Shown: piece after piece, positions 34,995 through 43,701 of the stretch
Layout of the letters: each line of letters begins with the position of its first letter
How positions within the stretch are numbered: the first letter of the stretch is position 1
Source of the DNA: Streptomyces sp. SID3212
Lineage (GTDB): Bacteria > Actinomycetota > Actinomycetes > Streptomycetales > Streptomycetaceae
Direction of reading: 5' to 3'
Length of the DNA stretch: 58,753 nt
Assembly: GCF_009865405.1 (NCBI RefSeq)
Contig: NZ_WWJY01000543.1
Coordinates: forward strand, 1-58,753
The notes under the pieces: model-generated
The model's database searches: none
What the model saw: only the letters and a program-made list of their open reading frames with translations
Told to the model about the DNA's origin: nothing
Translations under genes and position numbers: made by a program

Positions 34995-36962
34995 GTGAAC
35001 CCCACCGCACCCGATGCGCCCGAGGCCGACGGCCGTTCCTCCGCCGAGACCCCCCTCACCGTCGAGTCGGCCACGGTGCCGCGGCAATCGGTCGCGAGCC
35101 CCGCCGAGACGCGCCCGCCGTCCGCCGGCCAGGCCGCCCCCACCGCTGTCGCCGCCCCCACCGACGACCGGTCCGCCCCCACCGACGACCGGCCCGGCCA
35201 CCCCGACGACCGGCCCGGCCACCCCGACGACCGGCCCGGCCACCCCGACCATCTCGACCACCCCGACCCGCAGAAGGCGGCCGACGCGGCGGCGGTCGAG
35301 AACCTGCTGCGCTGCTGGGTACGGGAGAACGGCATCGCCCGCCCCGACGGCGACGTGCTGCGCGTCCCGCTCCACGTGAGCGGCACCGCCCTGCTCGTAC
35401 CGCTCCGGTACTGGTCCGCCACCGGCTGGCACCGCTTCGGCATGCCGTTCCTGGAGAGCGCCCCGAGCGGCGCCCCGGCCGTCGAGGCCGTCACTCTCGC
35501 GGCCCTCCTCGGCCGGGAGTCCGGCCGCTTCCAGGGCACCGACCTCGTCGGCAGGGTCGCCGATTCCGTCCGCCACACCGCCGAGTTCCTCACCGACCGG
35601 CGCCGCCGCCCCGGACCCACCGTCGGCGCAGACCTCTTCCTCACCGCCGAGCAGTCACTCGTCCTCGGCCATCCCCTGCATCCCACCCCCAAGAGCCGCG
35701 AAGGGCTCTCCGAGGCCGAAGTCCGGCTCTACTCACCGGAGTTGCGCGGCTCCTTCCCGCTCCACTGGATGGCCGTCGACCGCTCCGTCCTCGCCACCGA
35801 CTCCGCCTGGACCGAGCAGGGCCGTGTGGTCCCGGCGGGACAGCTCACCGCCCGGCTCCTCGGCGACCTCCCCCTCCCCGACCACACCGTCCCGCTGCCC
35901 CTCCACCCCTGGCAGGCACGGGACCTGAGGCACCGTCCGGAGGTCGCCGGCCTCTTCGACGCGGGCCTCCTCCACGACCTCGGGCCCCAGGGCGACTCCT
36001 GGCACCCCACCTCCTCGATCCGCACCGTGCACCGGCCCGGCGTCCCGGCCATGCTCAAGCTCTCCCTCGGCCTGCGCATCACCAACTCCCGCCGGGAGAA
36101 CCTCCGCAAGGAACTCCACCGAGGCGTCGAGGTCCACCGCCTGCTGCGCGCCGGACTCGGCAAGGAGTGGCAGGCCGCCCACCCCGGCTTCGACATCGTC
36201 CGCGACCCCGCCTGGCTCGCCGTGGACACCCCGGACGGACACCCCGTCACCGGACTCGACGTCATGCTGCGCCACAACCCGTTCCGCCCCGGCGACGACG
36301 CCGTCTGCATCGCCGCGCTGACCGCGCCCCGGCCGTACCCGGGCAGGTCCGGCACGCACTCCCGGCTCGCCGCGACCGTCGCCGCGCTGGCCGCCCGTAC
36401 CGGCCGCTCCACCGCCGCCGTGTCCGCCGAGTGGTTCCTGCGCTACCTCGACCACGTCGTGCGCCCCGTGCTCTGGCTGGACGGCACCGCGGGCATCGCC
36501 CTGGAGGCCCACCAGCAGAACACCCTGGTGCTGCTCGACGCCGACGGCTGGCCGGCCGGCGGGCGCTACCGCGACAACCAGGGCTACTACTTCCGCGAGT
36601 CCCACCGCGCCTCCCTGGAGCGCCGCCTCCCCGGCATCGGGACGGTCAGCGACACCTTCGTCTCCGACGCGGTCACCGACGAACGCTTCGCCTACTACCT
36701 CGGCATCAACAACGTCCTCGGCCTGATCGGCGCCTTCGGGGCGCAACGGCTCGCCGACGAGCGGGTGCTCCTCGCCGCCCTGCGGCAGTTCCTCGCCGGG
36801 GCCACGTCGCTCGGCTCGCCGCTGCCCGCACTCCTCCTGGAAGCCCCCACCCTGCGCTGCAAGGCCAATCTGCTCACCCGCCTGCACGGCCTCGACGAGC
36901 TGGTCGGGCCCGTCGACACCCAGTCCGTCTACGTCACGATCACCAACCCCCTTCGCCGTTGA
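34995..36962 (+). CDS. IucA/IucC family siderophore synthetase (first)
   Basis: A 655-residue NIS synthetase that joins a carboxylate to an amine or alcohol using ATP. An N-terminal low-complexity extension of about 90 residues includes three 7-residue DDRPGHP repeats. The core has GHPLHPTPKSREGLS, HPWQARDLRHRPEV, KLSLGLRITNSRREN and EAHQQNTLVLLDADGWP, followed by a FhuF-like C-terminus (RCKANLLTRLHG). It starts from GTG behind AAGGAAG, 32 bases after the aminotransferase. It is 43 bases upstream of the acyltransferase. Confidence 0.9.
   Translation: MNPTAPDAPEADGRSSAETPLTVESATVPRQSVASPAETRPPSAGQAAPTAVAAPTDDRSAPTDDRPGHPDDRPGHPDDRPGHPDHLDHPDPQKAADAAAVENLLRCWVRENGIARPDGDVLRVPLHVSGTALLVPLRYWSATGWHRFGMPFLESAPSGAPAVEAVTLAALLGRESGRFQGTDLVGRVADSVRHTAEFLTDRRRRPGPTVGADLFLTAEQSLVLGHPLHPTPKSREGLSEAEVRLYSPELRGSFPLHWMAVDRSVLATDSAWTEQGRVVPAGQLTARLLGDLPLPDHTVPLPLHPWQARDLRHRPEVAGLFDAGLLHDLGPQGDSWHPTSSIRTVHRPGVPAMLKLSLGLRITNSRRENLRKELHRGVEVHRLLRAGLGKEWQAAHPGFDIVRDPAWLAVDTPDGHPVTGLDVMLRHNPFRPGDDAVCIAALTAPRPYPGRSGTHSRLAATVAALAARTGRSTAAVSAEWFLRYLDHVVRPVLWLDGTAGIALEAHQQNTLVLLDADGWPAGGRYRDNQGYYFRESHRASLERRLPGIGTVSDTFVSDAVTDERFAYYLGINNVLGLIGAFGAQRLADERVLLAALRQFLAGATSLGSPLPALLLEAPTLRCKANLLTRLHGLDELVGPVDTQSVYVTITNPLRR
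35184..35246 (+). repeat. Three 21-bp tandem repeats in the N-terminal coding region
   Basis: The 21-bp unit starting GACGACCGGCCCGGCC is repeated exactly at 35184-35204, 35205-35225 and 35226-35246. It is in frame and encodes DDRPGHP units in the variable N-terminal extension of the first NIS synthetase. Confidence 0.9.
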
Positions 36963-37005
36963 AGGAACACCTCCCTGTCCGAACTGCCGAGAGGAGAGCG
37001 CCACT

Positions 37006-37683
37006 GTGCCTCCCACCGATGCGAGCGCCGAGGACACCCTTGATCTGCGGCTGACCGACGAACTCACCGCGCTGTTCGCGGACGGCGATCCGCCCGGCCC
37101 CGCCCCCGACGGCCGGCTCCTCGACTCCCCCGCAGGGTGGGGGCCCGTCACCACCTCCGTCGGTGTCTTCCAACTCGTCCCCGTCCGGGTCGAGCGCGAC
37201 CTTTCCCTGATCAGCCGGTGGATGAACGATCCTGCCGTCGCCGCGTTCTGGGAGCTCGCGGGACCCGAATCCGTCACCGCCGACCACCTGCGCCCGCAGC
37301 TCGACGGCGACGGACGCAGCGCCCCGTGCCTCGGTGTGCTCGGCGGGATCCCCATGAGCTACTGGGAGATCTACCGGGCCGATCTCGACCCGCTCGCGCG
37401 CCACTACCCGGCCCGCCCGCACGACACCGGGATCCACCTCCTCCTGGGAGGCGTCACCGACCGGGGCCGGGGCGTCGGCACCGCCCTCCTCAGGGCCGTC
37501 GCCGACCTGGTGCTCGACCACCGCCCGCGCTGCGGACGCGTCCTCGCCGAACCCGATCTCCGTAACACCCCCTCCGTCTCCGCGTTCCTCAGCGCCGGAT
37601 TCCGCTTCGGCGCCGAGATCGACCTACCCGACAAGAGAGCCGCCCTGATGGTCCGCGAACGCGCCCTTCGCGACCTGCTCTGA
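37006..37683 (+). CDS. GNAT acyltransferase of the NIS operon
   Basis: A 225-residue GNAT protein of the siderophore acyltransferase type (IucB/RhbD/AlcB-like). It shows the ISRWMNDPAVAAFWE entry, GIPMSYWEIYRADLDPLA, the acetyl-CoA loop RGRGVGTALLRAV, and EPDLRNTPSVSAFLSAGFRF. In known pathways this enzyme acylates an N-hydroxy-diamine. The GTG follows a GAGGAGAG site. No hydroxylase gene is in the operon, so its acceptor may differ from that of aerobactin. Confidence 0.85.
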   Translation: MPPTDASAEDTLDLRLTDELTALFADGDPPGPAPDGRLLDSPAGWGPVTTSVGVFQLVPVRVERDLSLISRWMNDPAVAAFWELAGPESVTADHLRPQLDGDGRSAPCLGVLGGIPMSYWEIYRADLDPLARHYPARPHDTGIHLLLGGVTDRGRGVGTALLRAVADLVLDHRPRCGRVLAEPDLRNTPSVSAFLSAGFRFGAEIDLPDKRAALMVRERALRDLL

Positions 37684-37744
37684 CCGGACCGCCGCCTTGA
37701 ACACACCGCTCGATCCCTTCCGGTTCACCTCCCGAGGAGTCCCC

Positions 37745-39625
37745 GTGCCTCAGTCCTCCGTCACCCACGACTCCAGCCACGACGCGGCTCACGACACGGG
37801 CCACCACGCGGGCCACGAAGCGGCCATGGCCGCCGAGGGCTCCGCCGCCCTGTTCTCACCGCCCGAGCTGACCGCCCAGGCCTGGGACCGCGCGGCCGGC
37901 CGCCTTCTCGCGAAGATGCTCGGGGAATTCGCGTACGAGGAGATCATCGAGCCGCGCCCCGGCGAGGCCGACGGCCTCTACACCCTCACGCTCGACGCCG
38001 GCGAGACCCTGATCTTCCGCGCCGCCCGGGGCTCGTACGGCAGCTGGCGCGTCGACGCCGACAGCGTCACGTCGGGGGGCCGGCCCTTCACGGACCCCCT
38101 GCGCTTCCTGCTCCTGGCCCGGGGACTCCTCGCGCTCGACGGCGCGACCCTCGGCCACCTCGTCCGCGAACTCACCACCACCCTCGCCGCCGACGTCAGA
38201 CTCGACCACACCGCGCTGAGCGCCGCGCGCCTCGCCGACCTCGGGTACGCGGAACTCGAAGGACACCAGACAGGCCACCCCTGGATCGTCCTCAACAAGG
38301 GCAGAATCGGCTTCTCCGCCCCCGACGCCGCCCGCTGGGCCCCCGAGGCCCGCACCCCCGCCGCGCTCCCGTGGATCGCCGTCAGCACCTCGCTCGCCAC
38401 CTATCGCGGCGTCCCCGCCCTGCACGCCCCCGACCTGCTCTACGCCCTCGAACTCGACGCGGCCGTCCGCGAGCGCTACGACCGCGTCCTGCGCGACCGG
38501 GGCCTCGACCCCGCCACGTACCTCTACCTGCCCGTCCACCCCTGGCAGTGGGACGAGGTGCTCCTCCCGCTCTACACCCCGGAGATAGCCCGGGGAGCGG
38601 TCGTGCCGCTGCCCTCCGACGGCGACCTCCGGCTGCCGCAGCAGTCCGTCAGAACGTTCCTCAACGTCGACCGGCCCGACCGGCACACCGTCAAACTGCC
38701 GCTGTCCGTCCTCAACACCCTGGTCTGGCGCGGTCTGCCCACCGAACGCACCATCGCCGCCCCCGCCGTCACCGCCTGGGTGCACGGACTGCGCGACGCC
38801 GACCCCTTCCTGCGGGACGAGTGCGGGGTGATCCTCCTCGGCGAGGTGGCGTCCGTGGCCGTCGAGCATCCGCTGTACGACCACCTCCCCGAGGTCCCGT
38901 ACCAGTACAAGGAACTGCTCGGCGCGATCTGGCGCGAACCCCTCCAGGCGCGGCTGGCCCCCGGCGAGCGCGCCCGTACCCTCGCCTCGCTGCTCCAGAC
39001 CGACCCGCGCGGACGGGCCCTCACCGCCGAACTCGTCACCCGTTCCGGACTGGACCCGGCCGTCTGGCTCGAACGGCTCTTCGCCGCTCTCCTGCCGCCC
39101 CTGCTGCACTTCCTCTACCGGTACGGGACGGTCTTCTCCCCGCACGGCGAGAACGCCATCGTGGTCTTCGACGACCAGGACGTGCCGGTCCGGCTCGCGA
39201 TCAAGGACTTCGTCGACGACGTGAACGTCAGCGCCCGGCCGCTGCCCGAGCACGACACGATGCCCCGCGAGGTGAAGGACGTCCTTCTCACGGAAGAGCC
39301 CGGCTTCCTGGTGCAGTTCATCCATTCAGGGCTCTTCGTCGGTGTGTTCCGCTATCTGGCGCCCCTCTGCGAAGAACAACTGGGCGTGTCCGAGGGCGAG
39401 TTCTGGTCCCTCGTACGGGCGGAGGTCGTCCGGCACCAGGACCGCTTCCCCGAACTCCGGGAGCGCTTCGAGACGTTCGACCTGCTCACCCCCCGTATCG
39501 CGCGCCTGTGCCTCAACCGGAACCGGCTCCACCTCGACGGCTACCGCGACCGCGCGCAGCGCCCGCACGCCGCCGTGCACGGTACGGTTCCCAACCCGCT
39601 GGCCTCCCCGCCGGGCGGTGGGTGA
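37745..39625 (+). CDS. IucA/IucC family siderophore synthetase (second)
   Basis: A 626-residue NIS synthetase, distinct from the first. The N-terminal 25 residues are rich in histidine (HDSSHDAAHDTGHHAGH). The core has EGHQTGHPWIVLNKGRIGFS, HPWQWDEVLLPLYTPEIARG, NVDRPDRHTVKLPLSVLNTL and a C-terminal CLNRNRLHLDGYRDRA. The GTG at 37745 follows GAGGAG; a TTG at 37697 would extend the protein with weak ribosome binding. It ends the four-gene siderophore operon. Confidence 0.9.
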   Translation: MPQSSVTHDSSHDAAHDTGHHAGHEAAMAAEGSAALFSPPELTAQAWDRAAGRLLAKMLGEFAYEEIIEPRPGEADGLYTLTLDAGETLIFRAARGSYGSWRVDADSVTSGGRPFTDPLRFLLLARGLLALDGATLGHLVRELTTTLAADVRLDHTALSAARLADLGYAELEGHQTGHPWIVLNKGRIGFSAPDAARWAPEARTPAALPWIAVSTSLATYRGVPALHAPDLLYALELDAAVRERYDRVLRDRGLDPATYLYLPVHPWQWDEVLLPLYTPEIARGAVVPLPSDGDLRLPQQSVRTFLNVDRPDRHTVKLPLSVLNTLVWRGLPTERTIAAPAVTAWVHGLRDADPFLRDECGVILLGEVASVAVEHPLYDHLPEVPYQYKELLGAIWREPLQARLAPGERARTLASLLQTDPRGRALTAELVTRSGLDPAVWLERLFAALLPPLLHFLYRYGTVFSPHGENAIVVFDDQDVPVRLAIKDFVDDVNVSARPLPEHDTMPREVKDVLLTEEPGFLVQFIHSGLFVGVFRYLAPLCEEQLGVSEGEFWSLVRAEVVRHQDRFPELRERFETFDLLTPRIARLCLNRNRLHLDGYRDRAQRPHAAVHGTVPNPLASPPGGG

Positions 39626-39663
39626 ACGCCGTTGTCAGTGGTGCACCGTAGGGTGGTCGGGCT

Positions 39664-41634
39664 ATGACGAAGCCAACACTCCCCGAGCTCCTCCATGCCG
39701 CCGTGACCTCGGTCGGCGGCGTGGAACGGCCAGGCCAGGTCACCATGGCCGAGGCCGTCGCCGAAGCCATCGACGCCCCGTCCCACCTCCTCGTGCAGGC
39801 CGGCACCGGCACCGGAAAGTCCCTCGGCTATCTGGTGCCCGCGCTGGCGCACGGAGAGCGCGTCGTGGTGGCCACGGCGACGCTGGCGCTGCAACGCCAG
39901 CTCGTGGAGCGTGATCTTCCGCGTACGGTCGACGCGCTGCACCCGCTGCTGCGGCGGCGGCCCGAGTTCGCCATGCTCAAGGGCCGGTCCAACTACCTGT
40001 GCCTGCACCGTCTCCGCGAGGGGATGCCGCAGGAGGAGGACGACGGGCTCTTCGACCAGTTCGAGGCCGCCGCGCCCACCAGCAAGCTGGGCCAGGACCT
40101 GCTCCGGATGCGGGACTGGGCCGACGAGACGGAGACCGGGGACCGCGACGACCTCACCCCCGGGGTCTCCGACCGGGCCTGGTCGCAGATCTCCGTCTCG
40201 TCCCGGGAGTGCCTGGGGGCGGCGAAGTGCGCGTACGGCGCCGAGTGCTTCGCCGAGCTGGCCCGTGAGCGCGCCAAGCTGGCCGAGGTCGTGGTGACCA
40301 ACCACGCCCTGCTCGCGATCGACGCGATCGAGGGCGCGCCGGTCCTTCCGCAGCACGAGGTGCTGATCGTCGACGAGGCCCATGAACTGGTCTCCCGGGT
40401 CACCGGGGTCGCCACCGGCGAGCTGACCCCCGGCCAGGTCAACCGCGCGGTGCGGCGGGCCGCACGGCTCGTCAACGAGAAGGTCGCCGACGAGCTCCAG
40501 ACGGCGGCCGAGACCTTCGAGCGGCTGATGGAGCTGGCCCTGCCCGGCCGCCTGGAAGAGGTCCCCGAGGATCTCGGTTACGCGCTGATGTCTCTGCGTG
40601 ACGCCTCGCGTGCGGTGATCTCGGCGCTCGGCTCGGCCCGCGACAAGTCCGTGCAGGACGAGGACGTCGTACGGAAGCAGGCCCTGGCCGCCGTCGAGAG
40701 CGTCCACGGCGTGGCGGAGCGGATCGCCAACGGGTCGGAGTGGGATGTCGTCTGGTACGAACGCCACGACCGGTTCGGCGCCTCCCTGAGGGTCGCGCCG
40801 CTCTCCGTGTCGGGGCTGCTGCGGGAGAAGCTCTTCGCGGACCGCTCGGTCGTCCTGACCTCCGCCACGCTCAAGCTGGGCGGGGACTTCAACGGGGTGG
40901 GCGCCTCGCTGGGGCTGGCGCCGGAGGGCACGGCGGGCGACGACGTCCCGCAGTGGAAGGGCCTCGACGTGGGCTCGCCGTTCGACTACCCCAAGCAGGG
41001 GATCCTGTACGTCGCCCGCCACCTGGCCACGCCGGGCCGGGAGGGCTCGCGCGGCGACATGATGGACGAGCTGGCGGAGCTGGTCGAGGCGGCCGGTGGC
41101 CGTACGCTCGGGCTGTTCTCCTCGATGCGGGCCGCGCAGGCGGCGGCGGAGGAGCTGCGGGTCCGGCTGGACGTGCCGATCCTGCTCCAGGGCGAGGAGA
41201 CGCTCGGCGAGCTGATCAAGGCGTACGCGGCCGACCCCCGGACCTGTCTGTTCGGCACGCTCTCGCTGTGGCAGGGCGTCGACGTGCCGGGGCCCAGCTC
41301 GCAGCTGGTGGTGATGGACCGCATCCCGTTCCCGCGCCCGGACGACCCGCTGATGAGCGCGCGCCAGAAGGCGGTGGAGGAGGCGGGCGGCAACGGCTTC
41401 ATGGCGGTGGCCGCGACGCACGCGGCGCTGCTGATGGCCCAGGGGGCCGGACGGCTGGTCCGGGCGAGCGGCGACCGGGGGGTGGTGGCGGTCCTGGACC
41501 CCCGGCTGGCGAACGCGCGGTACGGCAGCTTCCTGCGGGCGTCCCTGCCCGCTTTCTGGTACACGACGGACGGCGCCCAGGTCCGGCGCTCCCTGGCCGC
41601 GATCGACGCGAAGGCGAAGGCGGACGGCCTGTGA
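39664..41634 (+). CDS. DinG-like ATP-dependent DNA helicase
   Basis: A 656-residue superfamily 2 helicase. It shows Walker A AGTGTGKSLGYLVPALA, the motif TLALQRQLVERDLPRTV, and the DEAH box VDEAHELVSRVTG. Four cysteines (SNYLC, then CLGAAKC, YGAEC) are in the position of the 4Fe-4S cluster of XPD/DinG helicases. Motif VI is seen as GRLVRASGDRGVVAVLDPR. Its place beside lexA suggests a role in repair of damaged DNA. The ATG lies 38 bases after the NIS operon. Confidence 0.92.
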   Translation: MTKPTLPELLHAAVTSVGGVERPGQVTMAEAVAEAIDAPSHLLVQAGTGTGKSLGYLVPALAHGERVVVATATLALQRQLVERDLPRTVDALHPLLRRRPEFAMLKGRSNYLCLHRLREGMPQEEDDGLFDQFEAAAPTSKLGQDLLRMRDWADETETGDRDDLTPGVSDRAWSQISVSSRECLGAAKCAYGAECFAELARERAKLAEVVVTNHALLAIDAIEGAPVLPQHEVLIVDEAHELVSRVTGVATGELTPGQVNRAVRRAARLVNEKVADELQTAAETFERLMELALPGRLEEVPEDLGYALMSLRDASRAVISALGSARDKSVQDEDVVRKQALAAVESVHGVAERIANGSEWDVVWYERHDRFGASLRVAPLSVSGLLREKLFADRSVVLTSATLKLGGDFNGVGASLGLAPEGTAGDDVPQWKGLDVGSPFDYPKQGILYVARHLATPGREGSRGDMMDELAELVEAAGGRTLGLFSSMRAAQAAAEELRVRLDVPILLQGEETLGELIKAYAADPRTCLFGTLSLWQGVDVPGPSSQLVVMDRIPFPRPDDPLMSARQKAVEEAGGNGFMAVAATHAALLMAQGAGRLVRASGDRGVVAVLDPRLANARYGSFLRASLPAFWYTTDGAQVRRSLAAIDAKAKADGL

Positions 41635-41688
41635 CCGGGGCGGCCGGTCGCTGACGGTGTCAGCCGGTCACTGACGGTGCCGGAACGT

Positions 41689-41729
41689 GAACGGGGCTCC
41701 CGGGACCTCAGGTCCCGGGAGCCCCGTTC
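41689..41729. terminator. Bidirectional terminator between helicase and lexA
   Basis: A perfect palindrome with 20-bp arms (41689-41708 and 41710-41729) around one central base, starting GAACGGGGCTCCCGGG. It lies between the convergent helicase and lexA stops (41634 and 41749) and should end both transcripts. Confidence 0.88.
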
Positions 41730-41748
41730 GGAGCCGGCAGTGGCTTCC

Positions 41749-42534
41749 TCACACGCGGCGCAGCACCGCGACCACCTTGCCGAGGATCGTCGCCTCGTCG
41801 CCGGGGATCGGCTGGTACGCCGCGTTGTGCGGGAGCAGCCACACGTGTCCGTCCTCGCGCCGGAAGCGCTTGACGGTGGCTTCGCCGTCGAGCATCGCGG
41901 CCACGATGTCGCCGTTCTCGGCGACCGGCTGGCGGCGCACCGTCACCCAGTCGCCGTCACAGATCGCGGCCTCGATCATCGAGTCACCGACCACCTTCAG
42001 CACGAACAGCTCGCCGTCCCCCACCAGTTGACGGGGGAGCGGGAAGACGTCCTCGACGGACTCCTCCGCGAGGATCGGTCCGCCGGCCGCGATCCGGCCG
42101 ACCAGCGGGACGTACGACGCGGCGGGCTTTCCTGTCGTGTCGGTCTGCTGGGTGCTGGGCTGGTCGGAGCCCCTGACCTCGTACGCCCGCGGCCGGTGCG
42201 GATCCCTGCGGAGGAACCCTTTCCGCTCCAGTGCCATCAGCTGATGGGCCACCGACGATGTGCTGGAGAGACCGACGGCCTGGCCGATCTCCCGCATCGA
42301 CGGGGGGTACCCACGCCGTTGGACCGAGTCCCTGATGACCTCGATGACCCGCCGCTGCCGGTCCGTGAGACCGGAGCTGTCCGCCCTGATTCCTGGAGGC
42401 CTGCCGGGCAGTGACCGGTTGGGCTTGGGCCCCTCCGGGTTCGTGACTGCGTCATTCATTGCATGCACCGGCTCGAGTCGGCTCTGGGAGCGGTCCTGGG
42501 CAGTGATGGTGGCACTGTCTGCGGTGGTGGTCAC
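41749..42534 (-). CDS. lexA: SOS repressor LexA
   Basis: A 261-residue repressor. The N-terminal winged helix is [20 protein letters not shown], then [20 protein letters not shown]. Self-cleavage site Ala150-Gly151 (RIAAGGPI), catalytic Ser185 in [10 protein letters not shown] and Lys222 in ATVKRF are intact. The first 55 residues are an extension typical of Streptomyces LexA. The GTG start at 42534 gives that length. A LexA box 66 bases upstream predicts autoregulation. Confidence 0.97.
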   Translation of the reverse strand: MTTTADSATITAQDRSQSRLEPVHAMNDAVTNPEGPKPNRSLPGRPPGIRADSSGLTDRQRRVIEVIRDSVQRRGYPPSMREIGQAVGLSSTSSVAHQLMALERKGFLRRDPHRPRAYEVRGSDQPSTQQTDTTGKPAASYVPLVGRIAAGGPILAEESVEDVFPLPRQLVGDGELFVLKVVGDSMIEAAICDGDWVTVRRQPVAENGDIVAAMLDGEATVKRFRREDGHVWLLPHNAAYQPIPGDEATILGKVVAVLRRV

Positions 42535-42599
42535 GTCGGGCCCCTCTCGAAATGTTCTCCCTAGCTGGACAACGGTAGTTGCTTTCGAAAGGTTGCGCC

Positions 42600-42611
42600 A
42601 AACACACGTTC
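42600..42611 (-). promoter_or_regulatory. LexA (SOS) box upstream of lexA
   Basis: On the minus strand this reads GAAC-GTGT-GTTT, one base from the perfect GAAC-N4-GTTC at the recA promoter. It lies 66 bases before the lexA start, so LexA should repress its own gene. The mismatch suggests weaker binding than at recA. Confidence 0.75.
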
Positions 42612-42855
42612 GAGTGAAAAACCGAAGAGTGTCTTACGTGTGCGACTTACCAGGTGTATAGCCGGTCCTGACCGGGCCGGCCCGCAGGCGGTCCCCGCGC
42701 CGTATCCTCCCACCGGCCGGGCCGGAATCCGGGCCGCCGCGCCCTTCCCGTACCCTCGTGGCCGGTCCTCGCCACCCCGCCCCCGCCGGGGCGCGCCCCC
42801 GGGAACGACCCCCGGGGCGACACGCGGAACACGCCGGGGCCTAAGATGCGGAAAA

Positions 42856-42902
42856 CCCCAGATCTAGTGGTTGGATTGTCCCAGCCACCCAGAAGTTGTG
42901 GT
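42856..42902. promoter_or_regulatory. Pair of NrdR boxes upstream of nrdR-nrdJ
   Basis: Two 16-bp sites, CCCCAGATCTAGTGGT (42856-42871) and ACCCAGAAGTTGTGGT (42887-42902), match at 12 of 16 bases and are spaced exactly 31 bp apart, about three helix turns. Tandem boxes of this form and spacing are what NrdR binds at nrd promoters. They sit 111-157 bases before the nrdR start. The rest of the 478-bp lexA-nrdR gap holds the LexA box and, by eye, no riboswitch. Confidence 0.72.
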
Positions 42903-43012
42903 CCCGGTGCTCGTGGCCGGTAACCATCGCCTATGCTGGGAGTTGCTTCGAGGGGCCCGTTCCGGGCCTCTACGGTGCTGTTCAGTCACGCTGCGAAGGA
43001 GGGATGGGAACC

Positions 43013-43522
43013 ATGCACTGTCCCTTCTGCCGGCACCCCGACAGCCGGGTCGTCGACAGCCGCACCACCGACGACGGGACGTCGATCCGCCGCCGCCGTC
43101 AGTGCCCCGACTGCTCGCGCCGTTTCACGACGGTCGAGACCGCCTCGCTGATGGTGATCAAGCGCAGCGGAGTGACCGAACCCTTCAGCCGTACCAAGGT
43201 CATCTCCGGCGTCCGCAAGGCGTGCCAGGGACGACCCGTCACCGAGGACGCCCTCGCCAAGCTCGGCCAGCGGGTCGAGGAGGCGGTGCGCGCCACCGGC
43301 AGCGCCGAGCTGACCACCCACGACGTGGGGCTGGCCATACTCGGCCCGTTGCAGGAACTCGACCTCGTCGCGTACCTGCGCTTCGCATCCGTGTACCGGG
43401 CGTTCAATTCGCTCGAAGACTTCGAGGCCGCCGTCGCGGAGCTGCGTGAGCGGCCTCTCTCGGAGGAAAGCGGGACCGGCGACACCTTCGAGGGCCCCGT
43501 CCCCGCCACCGTCACCGACTGA
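43013..43522 (+). CDS. nrdR: Transcriptional repressor NrdR
   Basis: A 169-residue repressor of ribonucleotide reductase genes. A zinc ribbon holds Cys3, Cys6, Cys31 and Cys34 (MHCPFC and CPDC), and an ATP-cone domain (about 49-139, [20 protein letters not shown]) senses dATP/ATP. The ATG is nine bases from AAGGAGGG. It is upstream of nrdJ and has two boxes in its own promoter. Confidence 0.98.
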   Translation: MHCPFCRHPDSRVVDSRTTDDGTSIRRRRQCPDCSRRFTTVETASLMVIKRSGVTEPFSRTKVISGVRKACQGRPVTEDALAKLGQRVEEAVRATGSAELTTHDVGLAILGPLQELDLVAYLRFASVYRAFNSLEDFEAAVAELRERPLSEESGTGDTFEGPVPATVTD

Positions 43523-43701
43523 CCGACCGCGTCCGACCGACCGAGTCCCGGCCCACAGGGCCTGCCCTCGGCCGTCGTGCCGGCCGCTTCGTGACGACAC
43601 AGGCCTGCCCCGGGCGCGACCGACCGCGCCCGAGGCATCACATACACATGTGCCACGGGAAGAACATGGCACTTCAGTGCGTTTTGTACGTAGGAGGCGG
43701 C

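Noticed and set aside
42662..43012. Cobalamin riboswitch upstream of nrdR-nrdJ
   Set aside because: I looked for the B12 box and long conserved leader but saw none. The gap holds a LexA box and NrdR boxes instead.
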